Below, in pieces: positions 10,891 through 20,930 of a stretch of 64,000 nt of DNA. The notes beneath the pieces were generated by a model, which had not been told where the DNA came from, ran no database searches, and saw only the letters and a list, made by a program, of their open reading frames with translations. Each line of letters opens with the position of its first letter. The stretch's first letter is position 1. The DNA is from Mytilus californianus (lineage: Eukaryota; Mollusca; Bivalvia; Mytilida; Mytilidae), in assembly GCF_021869535.1 (NCBI RefSeq), contig NW_026262668.1, forward strand, positions 76,219,558 through 76,283,557, given 5' to 3'. The position numbers were made by a program, and so were the translations under genes.

Positions 10891-11217
10891 TTGAAAATGG
10901 AATGGGGGAATGTGTCAAAGAGACAACAACCCGACCGAAGAGCAGAAAACAGCCGAAGGTCACCAATGGGTCTTCAACACAGCGAGAAAATCCCGCATCC
11001 GGAGGCGGGCTTTAGCTGGCCCCTAAATAAAAATGTGTACTAGTTCAGTGAAAATGGACGTCATGCTAAACTCCAAAATATATAATTGAACTAAAATTAA
11101 AAAACATACAAGACTAACAAAGGCCAGAGGCTCCTGACTTTGGACAGGCGCAAAAATGCGGCGGGGTTAAACATGTTTTGTGAGATCTCAACCCTCCTCC
11201 TATACCTCTAGCCAATG
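10891..11217 (+). mobile_element. Dispersed mussel repeat A (SINE-like), full-length copy
   Basis: It starts TTGAAAATGGAATGGGGGAA and continues GTGTCAAAGAGACAACAACC, AATGGGTCTTCAACACAGCG, GGCCAGAGGCTCCTGACTT and GACAGGCGCA, ending near CCTCTAGCCAATG. Fragments of the same family occur at 23892, 29627, 30935 (minus) and 49523 (minus). It interrupts the LINE A PHD finger. No clear target-site duplication was found. No ORF. Confidence 0.75.
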
Positions 11218-12014
11218 ACTATGTTTTCTGAGCATGATGCACAGGTTGGACAATCTTGAGTAGTTGTTGGTGCTTTATCATTTTCAGCTGTAGTTATGCT
11301 GAATGACTTCAAAATGGTTGAATGAGAAGCACTATCAACGCTGTTAGACATAAACAATTACAGATTCATGTGATGAAGTCTTATCTATTTTCAGTAGGTT
11401 TCTGGTGATTTGTGTAGTCAGGACAGAGTTATATGAATCTTGTATTACTGAATTCATTTTATTCAGAAAGGTTGTTGATGGGAGTGTTTTTAGAATTTCG
11501 TGTAGATCTTTTCCAATAAAGTTGACTATGTCTCTACCATTTGCTTCTAAAGAGAAGGCTGTTTTGTACATATTAATCCTATAAATTTGTCTCCTACCAA
11601 TACCGGTGTAAGTTATTGATTTAACGCTGAGTTATTCTTCCACAATAAGATTGATTTTGTCGCTTTTGAAATGAGATAGATTGTAGATTGTTCATAATAA
11701 GAGAGAGTTTGTTTATGAAACATCAAGAAAGCAGCAGGTGTAAATTTCATAACAAGGGTCCCGTTTTTGAACTCTGCCTGTACGTCTAACTGATCAGTAG
11801 CATCAATCATTTTCTGAGCAGCTTTATCTATGTTAAGAGTGTACTGAGTGGTGGTTGTTGTTCCTTGGTTATTTCTGCTTGGGGTGGATTGACAGCAAGA
11901 TTGAACTTGGTCTTTGACTTTCTGACGTGCCTTATGTTTTGCAACTGCTAGGTTGGGTGTATATTTATGTGGTGTAATCTCTCTAAGTGGTCTTCTTCTT
12001 GGGGAAGACCTCAT
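11218..12014 (-). pseudogene. LINE A ORF1 N-terminal part, master copy
   Basis: The frame 12014-11613 starts MRSSPRRRPLREITPHKYTP, a basic leader, and continues through AKHKARQKVKDQVQSCCQS and TLNIDKAAQKMIDATDQLDV. After a stop and shift, 11571-11344 reads GRDIVNFIGKDLHEILKTLP. The same frame line leads to ENDKAPTTTQDCPTCASCSE, the first Cys pair of the PHD-like finger, just before the inserted repeat. This copy retains about 100 bp (about 11725-11825) missing from the two downstream duplicates. Confidence 0.65.
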
Positions 12015-12314
12015 GTATAGGTTCAGGGGACAGCAAAGCAGTCTTAACTATCTTGAAGCTAAAATAAATGATTTTTGTTGTCGTTGTTGAAACTACCTCT
12101 AGTTATTTTAAAGTTATGGACAGCAAAACTGTTTTTACTATTTAATGTATTAGCTTGAATAGTCTGTCAATTTTGGTTGTTCAGAGTTTATAAAGGGGTG
12201 CTCCAGTGCACAAGAAAAATGCAATGAATGAAAATATAAAGTTGTGCTGAATCTGTATCTGTGAGGTTGCTTTTATTATTATGTAATAAGTTGTTACTGT
12301 GGTTAGAGTGAACT
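12015..12314 (-). repeat. 5' untranslated part of LINE A master copy, with one GGACAGCAAAAC monomer word
   Basis: Upstream of the ORF1 ATG lies non-coding sequence containing GGACAGCAAAACTGTTTTTA at 12119. It matches the equivalent segments of the two tandem duplicates (13150 and 14185 regions). It probably belonged to the promoter/5'UTR of the element. Confidence 0.6.
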
Positions 12315-13349
12315 ATGTTTTCTGAGAATGATGCACAGGTTGGACAATCTTGAGTAGTTGGTGGTGCTTTGTATCATTTTCAGCTGTAGTTATGCTGAAT
12401 GACTTCAAAATGGTTGAATAAGAAGCACTGTCAACGCTGTTAGACATATCAACAATTACAGGTTCATGTGATGAAGTATTATCTATTTTCAGTGGGTTTC
12501 TGGTGATTTGTGTAGTCAGGAAAGAGCTACATTCATCTTGTATTACTGAATTCATTTTATTCAGAAAGGTTGTTGATGGGAGTGTTTTTAGAATTTCATG
12601 TAGATCCTTTCTAATAAAGTTGACTATGTCTCTACCATTTGCTTCTACAGAGAAGGCTGTTTTGTACATATTAATCCTATAAATTTGTCTCCTACCAATA
12701 CCGGTGTTAGTGATTGGTTTAATGCTGAGTTATTCTTCAACAATAAGATTGTTTTTGTCTCTTTTGAAATGAGATATAGCATTTAACTTTGTAGATTGTT
12801 CATAATAACAGAGAGTTTGTTTATGAAACATCAAGAAAGCATTTTCTGAGCAGCTTCAGCTATGTTAAGAGTGTACTGAGTGGTGGTTGTTATTCCTTGG
12901 TTATTTCTGCTTGGGGTGAATTGACAGCAAGATTGAACTTGGTCTTTGACTTTCTGACATGCCCTATTTTTGGCAACTGCTAGGCTGGGTGTATATCTAT
13001 GTGTTGTAATCTTCTCTCTAAGTTGTCTTCTTCTTGGGGAAGACCTTATTTATAGGTTCAGGGGACAGCAAAGCAGTCTTCACTATCTTGAAGCTAAAAT
13101 AAATGAATTGATGTTGTTGTTGTTGAAACTACCTTTAGCTATTTTAAAGTTATGGACAGCAAAACTGTTTTACTATCTAATGTATTAGCTTGAATGGTCT
13201 GTCAATTTTGGTTGTTCAGAGTTTATATAGGGATGCTCCAGTGCACAAGAAAAATGCAATGAATGAAAATATAACGTTGTGCTGAATCTGTATCTGTGAG
13301 GTTGCTTTTATTATTATGTAATAAGTTGTTACTGTGGTTAGAGTGAACT
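12315..13349 (-). repeat. 1,035-bp tandem duplicate of LINE A 5' end, unit 1
   Basis: This unit contains the 5'UTR, the ORF1 start region and the segment up to the first PHD cysteines, then joins directly to the next unit at GAGTGAACTATGTTTTCTG. The minus-strand frame 12669-12313 reads GRDIVNFIRKDLHEILKTLP. Relative to the master copy it lacks about 100 bp of ORF1 and has a frameshift at the TTGTATCATTTTC site. It cannot encode a full ORF1. Confidence 0.9.
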
Positions 13350-14384
13350 ATGTTTTCTGAGCATGATGCACAGGTTGGACAATCTTGAGTAGTTGGTGGT
13401 GCTTTGTATCATTTTCAGCTGTAGTTATGCTGAATGACTTCAAAATGGTTGAATAAGAAGCACTGTCAACGCTGTTAGACATATCAACAATTACAGGTTC
13501 ATGTGATGAAGTATTATCTATTTTCAGTGGGTTTCTGGTGATTTGTGTAGTCAGGAAAGAGCTACATTCATCTTGTATTACTGAATTCATTTTATTCAGA
13601 AAGGTTGTTGATGGGAGTGTTTTTAGAATTTCATGTAGATCCTTTCTAATAAAGTTGACTATGTCTCTACCATTTGCTTCTACAGAGAAGGCTGTTTTGT
13701 ACATATTAATCCTATAAATTTGTCTCCTACCAATACCGGTGTTAGTGATTGGTTTAATGCTGAGTTATTCTTCAACAATAAGATTGTTTTTGTCTCTTTT
13801 GAAATGAGATATAGCATTTAACTTTGTAGATTGTTCATAATAACAGAGAGTTTGTTTATGAAACATCAAGAAAGCATTTTCTGAGCAGCTTTAGCTATGT
13901 TAAGAGTGTACTGAGTGGTGGTTGTTATTCCTTGGTTATTTCTGCTTGGGGTGAATTGACAGCAAGATTGAACTTGGTCTTTGACTTTCTGACATGCCCT
14001 ATTTTTGGCAACTGCTAGGCTGGGTGTATATCTATGTGTTGTAATCTTCTCTCTAAGTTGTCTTCTTCTTGGGGAAGACCTTATTTATAGGTTCAGGGAA
14101 CAGCAAAGCAATCTTCACTATCTTGAAGCTAAAATAAATGAATTGATGTTGTTGTTGTTGAAACTACCTTTAGCTATTTTAAAGTTATGGACAGCAAAAC
14201 TGTTTTACTATCTAATGTATTAGCTTGAATGGTCTGTCAATTTTGGTTGTTCAGAGTTTATATAGGGATGCTCCAGTGCACAAGAAAAATGCAATGAATG
14301 AAAATATAACGTTGTGCTGAATCTGTATCTGTGAGGATGCTTTTATTATTATCTAATAAGTTGTTACTGTGGTTACAGTGAACA
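13350..14384 (-). repeat. 1,035-bp tandem duplicate of LINE A 5' end, unit 2
   Basis: Offset by exactly 1,035 bp from the previous unit, with only a handful of visible differences (for example GAGAATG/GAGCATG, GCTTCAGC/GCTTTAGC, GGGGACAGC/GGGAACAGC). That puts identity near 99%, a recent duplication. The minus-strand frame 13704-13348 differs from its partner at the C-terminal end only. At its upstream end it passes into the short monomer array. Confidence 0.9.
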
Positions 14385-15160
14385 GCAAAACTGTTTTTAG
14401 TATCCAATGTATTTGCTTGGATGATCTGTCACCTTTTGATTTTCAGATTTTTCAGAGTTAATGTGGTAGTTTGCTCCAATGCGCAGATGAAATGCTATAT
14501 AAAGTTATAGTGCAAAGTTGAGCTGAATCTGTATCTATATTTAGTAGTTATTATTAGTTAATTAAAATATTTCTCACATATGGTGGACAGTGGACAGCAA
14601 AACTGGTTTTACTATCCAATTTAATGGTTGAAATATGAGACAGGGTAAGCTGAAACAATTCTATAAAGTTGATTTTTTTATATGTTCGTCGCTCAGGTTA
14701 CTCTGTGGACAGCAAAACTGTTTTTACTATCCAAATGAATAGTTTGAAATATAATACAGGGTTCAGCTGATGATATATATGTATAATTTTGTTTTCGTTG
14801 TTAATATATTTGTCACAAAAGTTACTCTGGGGATTGTAAACTGTTTTTACTATCCAATTTAATGGTTGAAATATAATACAAGGTAATCAGAATCAAATCT
14901 ATGAGGTTGTTTTCTTATAACTATATTTGTCACAGAAGTTCCTGTGAGGACAGCAAAACCGTTTTTCTATCCAATTTAATGGTTGAAATATAATACAGGG
15001 TCTAGCTGAAACTAAATCTATGATGCTATTTTTCTCATTACTGTATTTGTCACAAAAGTTTCTCTGAGGATAGCCAAACTGTTTTTACTATCCAATTCAA
15101 TGATCGAATATAATACAGGATCAAGCTGAAACTAAATTTATGATGTTGTTTTTCTTTTTC
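14385..15160 (-). repeat. Tandem array of ~120-bp monomers upstream of LINE A
   Basis: The word GGACAGCAAAACTGTTTTTA, or variants, recurs at about 14382, 14592, 14707, 14831, 14947 and 15068, mostly 115-124 bp apart, each followed by TACTATCCAATTTAATGG-like sequence and an AGCTGAAACTAAATCTATGA-like block. The same word also sits once in each 1.04-kb unit. Multi-monomer 5' regions serve as promoters in mouse L1, so a promoter role is an inference. LINE B interrupts the array. Confidence 0.8.
15148..15160 (+). repeat. Target-site duplication of LINE B, left copy
   Basis: The 13-mer GTTTTTCTTTTTC occurs here and again at 18697-18709, bracketing LINE B exactly. It defines the insertion site inside the monomer array. 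Confidence 0.88.
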
Positions 15161-15810
15161 ACCACAGGTTCGTGTATGCGTCTAGTGCGGTTGGGAGTCA
15201 TAGACTCTTACGCTGCCGCTGGATAGCTTATATTCATAGTTGAAAAGAAAGCCGAGTGCGTAAGTCTTTCCTGCCAGTACATAGCCTCTGCACTAACAAG
15301 ACTTCTACAGTGCCTCCTCGCGACAGCACATGGTAACTAGGATCTAGTGTCCTAGGCCTAACTGTAGAGGATCTCGGAGTAGCAAGGACCCTAGAGATGA
15401 AGTGTGTAGGCCCATCGACGTGTGGACATGTCCTAGCACTCATCAATCTTGCCCCAGTTATGGGTTAATAGCCGGCTGGATGAAGGTCGTCAGCCTTGGA
15501 AGGCAATTCATCTAGGATAAATTCCGGGTAGATTTGACTCGTCAGCCTTGGTCGGCAACTGATCTAAAGGAACGAAACCTTGAGTAAAGATTCTCTGGCT
15601 CTCCAGGTTGGGGATTGAGCGATAGGCCAACAACCTATCCTCGTAAAAACTAAAAAGTTACAGAAACGCGAAATGGAAGAACGACTTTTCTGATGGGAAA
15701 TACCGAGGTTAGACCGGAAAACAGAAATCAGTTAGAAGGTTCAATGAATGATGTTGGCCAAACCCAGAACCAATTAGAAGCAAACATCAGGAGAGTACCC
15801 AAGAAAACAG
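15161..15810 (+). other. LINE B 5' leader
   Basis: The leader contains two CGTCAGCCTTGG words (15489 and 15541), each followed by a GGCAA block, and the inverted GATAGGCCAACAACCTATC at 15631-15649. It is GC-richer than the surroundings. A frame from 15693 reads MGNTEVRPENRNQLEG and ends in VPKKT, just before the endonuclease in another frame; it may be the original protein N-terminus. Confidence 0.6.
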
Positions 15811-16560
15811 ATCAAGGTCGGATGCTGGAATGTAAGAACAATGTATCCAACCCGAAAGACACACCAGGTAGTAAATGAAATGAACAACTATGGAATTGAT
15901 GTATTGGGTATTAGCGAATGTCGTTGGACTGGAACAGGGAAGACCAACCTCAGAGGCGGTGAGACTATGCTATACTCTGGACAAACAGAAAGGCATGAGT
16001 ATGGAGTAGCACTAATTATATCCAAACAAAAAAACACTCATGGAATAGCAACCTATTAATGAAAGAATAATAACAGCTCGATTTTATTCTAGACAAATAA
16101 AGTTGACCATTATACAGTGTTATGCACCAACGAACGAAGCTTCAGAGGAAGTAAAAGAGGAGTTCTACCAAACCTTTAATGATGTAACAGCAAAAGTCCA
16201 TAAACATGATATGATAATAGTAATGGGTGACATGAATGCAAAGATAGGATCAGATAATGTTGGATATGAAGATGTGATGGGGAAGAACGGGTATGGTGTT
16301 ATCAATGAGAATGGAGAATTATTTCGGGATTATTGTCAGACTAACAACATTGTAATTGACTCCAGCATATTCAAACATAAAGATATTCATAAATGCACAT
16401 GGACTTCACCAGACGGAAACATCAAGAATCAGATTGACCACATCACGATTGACAAAAGGTTTAGAAGATCTATGGAAGATGTAAGGTCATATAGAGGTGC
16501 CGATGTTGGTAGTGATCATGAATTACTGATTTCCAGAGTTAAGCTAAAACTTTGTCGAAA
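15811..16560 (+). pseudogene. LINE B endonuclease domain, two frames
   Basis: Frame one gives VGCWNVRTMYPTRKTHQVVN, GISECRWTGTGK (catalytic Glu in SECRW) and HEYGVALIISKQ. A frameshift near 16055 leads to INERIITARFYSRQIK, then IIQCYAPTNEA, IIVMGDMNAKIG (the GDMN box), QIDHITIDKR and GSDHELLISR (the SDH box). All the catalytic motifs of an AP-type endonuclease are present, so only the frame is damaged. A further shift near 15808 separates it from the leader frame. Its job would be nicking target DNA to prime reverse transcription. Confidence 0.85.
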
Positions 16561-17179
16561 GAGAGTAAATCAGGAACAGAAGAAAAGATATGACACAGTT
16601 AAGCTAAAGATACCAAAAATTGCACACGAGTTCAAACTTGAGTTAAGGAACAGATTTCAGGAATTGGGAGAAACAGAAGGCATAGAAGAACAGTGGATAG
16701 ATATCAAACAAGAAATATGTGAGGTTGGTAAGCAAACACTAGGTTTTAAAGACAGGAAACAACCAGAATGGATCACTGCCAATAGTATCCACAAAATACA
16801 AGAACGAAAACAGATAAAACAAAAAATCAATGCTACAAGATCACAAAGACAGAAAGAAAAGCTGGAGAAAGATTATAAAGCAAAGAACAAGGAGGTAAAA
16901 TTTAGTACAAGAGATGATAAAAGGAAATATATTGATAATAAAGCAAAAAGTGCAGAAGATGCAACAAACAAGGGAGAGCAGAACAAGCTATATATGCTGA
17001 GCAAGAAAATTTCCAACAGTGGCATGAGAGGAAACAGACCTGTAAAGTCAAAAAAGGGACATGTAATAACCAACGAGAAGGAACAATTAGAGAGATGGAA
17101 AGAACACTTTGAAGAGATTTTAAACTCGAAAGATCCACCTGTACTAGCAGATATTCAACCTGGAGATGTTGTTGATATG
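16561..17179 (+). pseudogene. LINE B linker between endonuclease and RT
   Basis: The open frame 16103-17575 continues through a lysine-rich, probably helical linker (QEKLEKDYKAKNKEVK-like sequence and RWKEHFEEILNSKDPP). RWKEHFEEILN is a common motif just ahead of RT in this group. The antisense frames over this part are shadows. Confidence 0.7.
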
Positions 17180-17660
17180 AATATTGAACCACCAACCATT
17201 GAAGAGATAATAAAGAGTATAAGGGCACTCAGTAATGGTAAGGCGCCAGGTATTGACAACATGCAAGCTGAAGCATTGAAAGCTGATGTAGGCACAATAG
17301 CAAAAGTCTTTTGCCATCTATTTACAAAGATTTGGAACAGGGAAGAAATACCAACAGACTGGCAGAAGGGAATTATAATCAAATTCTCAAAAAAAGGAAA
17401 TTTAGAAGAATGTGACAACTGGAGAGGAATAACATTACGGTACTATCTGTACCTGGGAAAGTCCTCTGCAGAATTATCATCAACAGAATTAGAGATGCTA
17501 TTGACAACATTCTACGTAAAGAACAAGCTGGGTTCCGAAGAGGTCGAGGCTGTATCAACCAAATATTCATCCTGAGAAATATAGTATAACAATGCATTGA
17601 ATGGAACAGCCCCCTATTTATCAACTTCATCGACTTCAAAAGGGCGTTTGACAAACTATG
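17180..17660 (+). pseudogene. LINE B RT N-terminal half, frameshift, stop and deletion
   Basis: The main frame gives ALSNGKAPGIDNMQAEALKA and NLEECDNWRGITL, then loses phase near 17440. The +1 frame continues LSVPGKVLCRIIINRIRD, EQAGFRRGRGCINQIFILRN and, after an in-frame TAA at 17587-17589, LFINFIDFKRAFDKLW, which contains the first catalytic Asp. At about 17650 a short deletion with another frame change joins it to YGIPGKIIRMVQ. At least three independent lesions lie here. Confidence 0.85.
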
Positions 17661-18610
17661 GAATTCCAGGTAAAATAATCAGGATGGTGCAAGCATTTTA
17701 TGATCACTTCAGTTGTGAAGTTGAACATGAGGGTAAACATTCGGAATGGTTCCACATTAAATCTGGAGTCAGGCAAGGATGTGTAATGTCTGGGTTCCTT
17801 TTCTTACTGGTTATAGACTGGACAATGAGGCAAACAACACGAAAAAGGCTTGGTATCAACTGGGGAAGATTAGGGGTATTAGAAGATCTTGATTTTGCAG
17901 ATAATATTGCTCTCCTGTCAGCAACAAGAACACAATTTCAAGCCAAAACAGACGATATACAAAAGATAGCTGAAACAACTGGATTAGAAATAAACAAGAA
18001 AAAAAGTACAATAATGTGTGTAAATGCAAACAACATCCAGCCTATTACATTGGACAACGAAGAAATAGAGATGGTTGACAGTTTTACGTACCTTGGAGCG
18101 GTTATAGATACCAGCGACAATGCAACAGTCGACATAAGGAATAGAATAAAAAAGGCAAGAGCAGCATACTACATGTTAAGAAAAATATGGACATCAAACC
18201 AATACAGTAGAAACACCAAAATGAAAATTTATAAAAGCAATGTAATATCAGTGTTGTTATATGGGGCAGAATGTTGGAAGATAAACAAGAGAGATGGAGA
18301 AAGACTTAACACCTTTAACACCAGGAACTTGCGTAGAATCTTCAAGATATTTTTGCCAACTATGATTTCCAACACAGAACTGCTGCAAAGAGCCAACATG
18401 TGCAGCATCACCAACACCATTAAGACCAGGAGATGGAGTTGGATAGGTCACATCCTGAGGATGGACCCACGGAATGATTGTCGAATCGCCTTGACGTGGA
18501 CACCACCACCAGGAAAGAGAAATATAGGAAAACCAAAGGAAACTTGGAGACGAATGGTAGACAAGGAAAGAACAGAATTTGGATGGAGGACATGGGGAGA
18601 AGCACAATAA
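17597..18610 (+). pseudogene. LINE B RT C-terminal half and C-terminal domain
   Basis: The recognisable RT begins at about 17655 with IPGKIIRMVQAFYDHFSCEV. It has GVRQGCVMSGFLF, the active-site box LDFADNIALLSATR, the KKKSTIMCVN block, FTYLGAVIDTSDN and the C-terminal RRWSWIGHILRMDPRND and GKPKETWRRMVDKE. The box should read FADD; the last Asp codon is AAT (Asn) at 17903-17905, which would abolish catalysis. The frame ends at a TAA (18608-18610); beyond it the family C-terminus (AADRLRWKASIRALCDT) still reads in the same phase, so this stop is premature. Confidence 0.88.
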
Positions 18611-18696
18611 CAAGCAGCAGACAGACTCAGATGGAAGGCTTCCATTCGCGCCCTATGCGACACATGACGCTAACGGGAGTTGTAAGTTGTAAGTAA

Positions 18697-18709
18697 GTTT
18701 TTCTTTTTC
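18697..18709 (+). repeat. Target-site duplication of LINE B, right copy
   Basis: Identical 13-mer to 15148-15160. It follows the TTGTAAG-type 3' tail of LINE B and precedes the resumed monomer array. Confidence 0.88.
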
Positions 18710-18940
18710 TATATTTGTCACAGAAGTTTCCCTGGGGACAGCAAAACTGTTTTACTATCAAATTTTATGGTTGAATAATTCAAGGTTGAGCTGAATCTAA
18801 ATCTGTACCTTTGCCTTTGGTGATGTATTTATTTTTTAATATGTTAGCCACTTACAATTACACAGTGGACAGCAAAACTGTTTTACTATCCAGAGTGTTG
18901 GTTTAGTTTGTCTGTTTTAATTATTTAGGATTGATTCCTG
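18710..18940 (-). repeat. Continuation of the ~120-bp monomer array
   Basis: GGACAGCAAAACTGTTTTAC occurs at 18737 and 18867, 130 bp apart, with the same surrounding blocks as at 14385-15160. These are the outermost recognisable monomers. Confidence 0.75.
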
Positions 18941-19400
18941 TTAAATTTTGATTGCATCAGTTGCGTCTGTGTCTGCAACGTACGTCTCTTCTTTATTTTT
19001 GTGAAGCAGTCGAACACAATTTGTCTGCCTATGCGCTTGTATAAACCGGCAAAGTTTTGCAAATAGCGGGTTGGGGTGTCCTGCATCTATGTAGACGTGT
19101 TTGAAGTTGTAGTGGCTATGGGCCTTAGCTCTTTGATCTTTGTGGCCTTTTGTCGGACGAGCTAGATCCAACGAAATATCTATGAGACCGAGTGTTTTCT
19201 AAGCTGTTGAAGTTACGAATAAGATTGTGTATAGCCTCGATTTGTTTGGCAAGTTTGATATCGTCTTCATAATTTTTTTAAATTTACTTTTGTGGACGGC
19301 GTCGCATGCTATGTTTCCGTAGATTTGAGCTTTTGCACTGGATACCTTCGGACTTCTATTCAGTTTGTGAGTTAATCGTCCCAGTTTCCACAGTCAATAA
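18941..19400 (-). pseudogene. Degenerate minus-strand ORF of unknown family
   Basis: The minus strand reads, in shifting frames, KAQIYGNIACDAVHKSKFKK, YEDDIKLAKQIEAIHNLIRN, then AKAHSHYNFKHVYIDAGHP and LFAKLCRFIQAHRQTNCVRL. The longest open piece is 19171-18941 and lacks an ATG. The composition (charged helices, few stops in the joined path) resembles former coding DNA rather than the AT-rich background. It is not recognisable as a known domain. It lies just upstream of the LINE A monomers and could be a piece of another retroelement. Confidence 0.35.
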
Positions 19401-19489
19401 CCTCTAGAAAAAATGTGTTTAATCCTATAATAATCTAATCTAATCTAACTTATCTTTAAACCCTCTTTGTAGAGGAACCATATTTTCAT

Positions 19490-19625
19490 ATGTAGAACAG
19501 GTGCTCTCTTTATATACAGTGCTGCTTCTCCTTCCACCATTGGGCATCTAACCATATTTACATGCTCAGCTCGGGTGCTCTCTATATACAGTGCTGTTAC
19601 TCCCTCCACCATTCGATATCTGATG
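19490..19625 (+). repeat. Two-unit tandem duplication, ~73 bp
   Basis: GGTGCTCTCTTTATATACAG near 19501 recurs as GGTGCTCTCTATATACAG near 19574; both are followed by GTGCTG, then CTCC and TCCACCATT. It is a local duplication without coding content. Confidence 0.6.
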
Positions 19626-19633
19626 TGCGCATA

Positions 19634-20930
19634 TTAGGGACTTATCATTTTTTACCTGGGAGAGGGTGCTGGTCATTTTGAAATGAAACATACAAACTTT
19701 CTTGATCCCCCCATAATATTTCACTATTTTTATTTGATCCCCCCCCCGTAAAAACATTTAAAAAATGTGATCCCCCCTCTATTAAACATGCCAAAATTTT
19801 AACATGCAAAACACGTATCATGTTATTTCACGAAAATATTGAAAATGAAATATTCTCAGTGTATTGAGTCCAAAAACACATTTGAGGGAAAATTGCCTTG
19901 CAATAGGGCTCTTCCATGAGGCCTCTTCCATGAATATTAGTAGGTAGAGCAAGCCAGTGCTTTGAATAGCTTTTTCTGACTTTTTTATTCTAATTTCCTA
20001 TATTGGGCTATTAAAGAAAACTTTATCCTAAGTAACTCTGTAAAAAATATACATTAAAAAGTAAACTTTTTGAAACAGTAACAACACATTATTTACTTAG
20101 AGGGATCTATTATATGTCCTTCTCTTGAACGCTGCTTAAACTTAAGTTTTACGTAAGGCCTTATTGAAACCTCCATTGAGTCGCTAAACTTTTATATGGA
20201 TAGTTCATGCTTACAGCTTGAACAATTGAATTACTCATTTATTGTCACATTTTATTCATAAATGTTTGATAATAACCTCAAAATTTTGATTTATTAGCAT
20301 AAAAAGTACAAATTTTGAGGGAGTGAGAGGTATAAATGGACCCAAAGCGATCTTGTAATGAAACAAAAAGATACATTAGTGTTCATCATCTCAGAATCAT
20401 CTGTTGTATCAATATTCAACTGTTTGTATGCAGATTAGATGAATACTTAATCATTTATTGGAGAATGTATTGCTCTACACTATATTCTTCCATGATGCGG
20501 CGTGATTTGTATTTTTGGACAAAATTTTGCACAAATCGCTGTAGATTTCGTTTTAATTTATACTTAATTTCTCTCAAACTATTAAGCTGATTATAACAAA
20601 ACTTGGCACTAATGCTTGTTAATTTAGTGATCGAAGTGAGTGAAATATAACGACTAAATTATTCGGATTATGAAGCACCTATGCATTTTATATGGGACAA
20701 AATGACACAAAATGGCAGCTTCAGATCCTACATCACTAAAGTCTTGTGATGTCTTACTTAATTGTATATGAATGGTGTTAAAAATATATTTCGATTTGAC
20801 TGTTGTAATGTTCTTCTTGACATTTTGTCTCCGTTGAAGTATGTGAACTACTTATTTCTATGTGCAAAAAATATTGATCCCCCCACATTGAATTTATAAA
20901 AAAAAATTGATAAAAAAATGATGTCCCTTA
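19634..20930. mobile_element. Possible 1.3-kb terminal-inverted-repeat element
   Basis: The left end TTAGGGACTTATCATTTTTT and the reverse complement of the right end, TTAAGGGACATCATTTTTTT, share GGGAC and ATCATTTTTT with small gaps. Both ends also carry GATCCCCCC words internally (19703, 19737, 19771; 20876). The inside has only short frames (for example 20336-20590 plus) with no recognisable transposase. Target duplication is unclear, so the call is tentative. Confidence 0.35.

Larger units (their letters stand above)
5080..14384 (-). mobile_element. LINE A: decayed non-LTR retrotransposon with PHD-type ORF1 region
   Basis: Read on the minus strand, the order is ORF1 N-terminus (12014), PHD-finger-like region (about 11240-10750), proline-rich region (10169-9882), glutamine-rich region (9555-9199), apurinic-type endonuclease (9150-8824), linker (8402-8205), reverse transcriptase (7474-6958) and a C-terminal zinc-binding segment (about 5200). 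This is the order expected of a CR1-, I- or jockey-group LINE. ORF1 and endonuclease fragments follow each other closely and may once have been one long frame. Frameshifts, stops and nested insertions make the copy inactive. The 5' end is tandemly duplicated. The left boundary is approximate. Confidence 0.8.
15161..18696 (+). mobile_element. LINE B: RTE/CFDP2-like non-LTR retrotransposon, near full length, inactive
   Basis: The 3.5-kb element has a 5' leader, an apurinic-type endonuclease, a reverse transcriptase and a C-terminal GHILRMDPRND...TWRRMVDKERTEFG region, and ends in short TTGTAAG-type repeats. That tail and the EN-RT layout with a small or absent ORF1 fit the RTE group, whose proteins are often annotated craniofacial development protein 2-like. 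It is flanked by a 13-bp target duplication and sits in the same direction as nothing else nearby. Several frameshifts, a stop, an internal deletion and a changed active-site residue show it is dead. Confidence 0.9.

Noticed and set aside
10891..11217. Flanking target-site duplication of the repeat A copy
   Set aside because: CATAGT and ACTATG on the two sides are inverted rather than direct, so they are not evidence of a duplication.
16873..18663. Several minus-strand open frames opposite LINE B
   Set aside because: They are antisense shadows of the LINE B coding strand, rich in Leu/Ser, with no domains.
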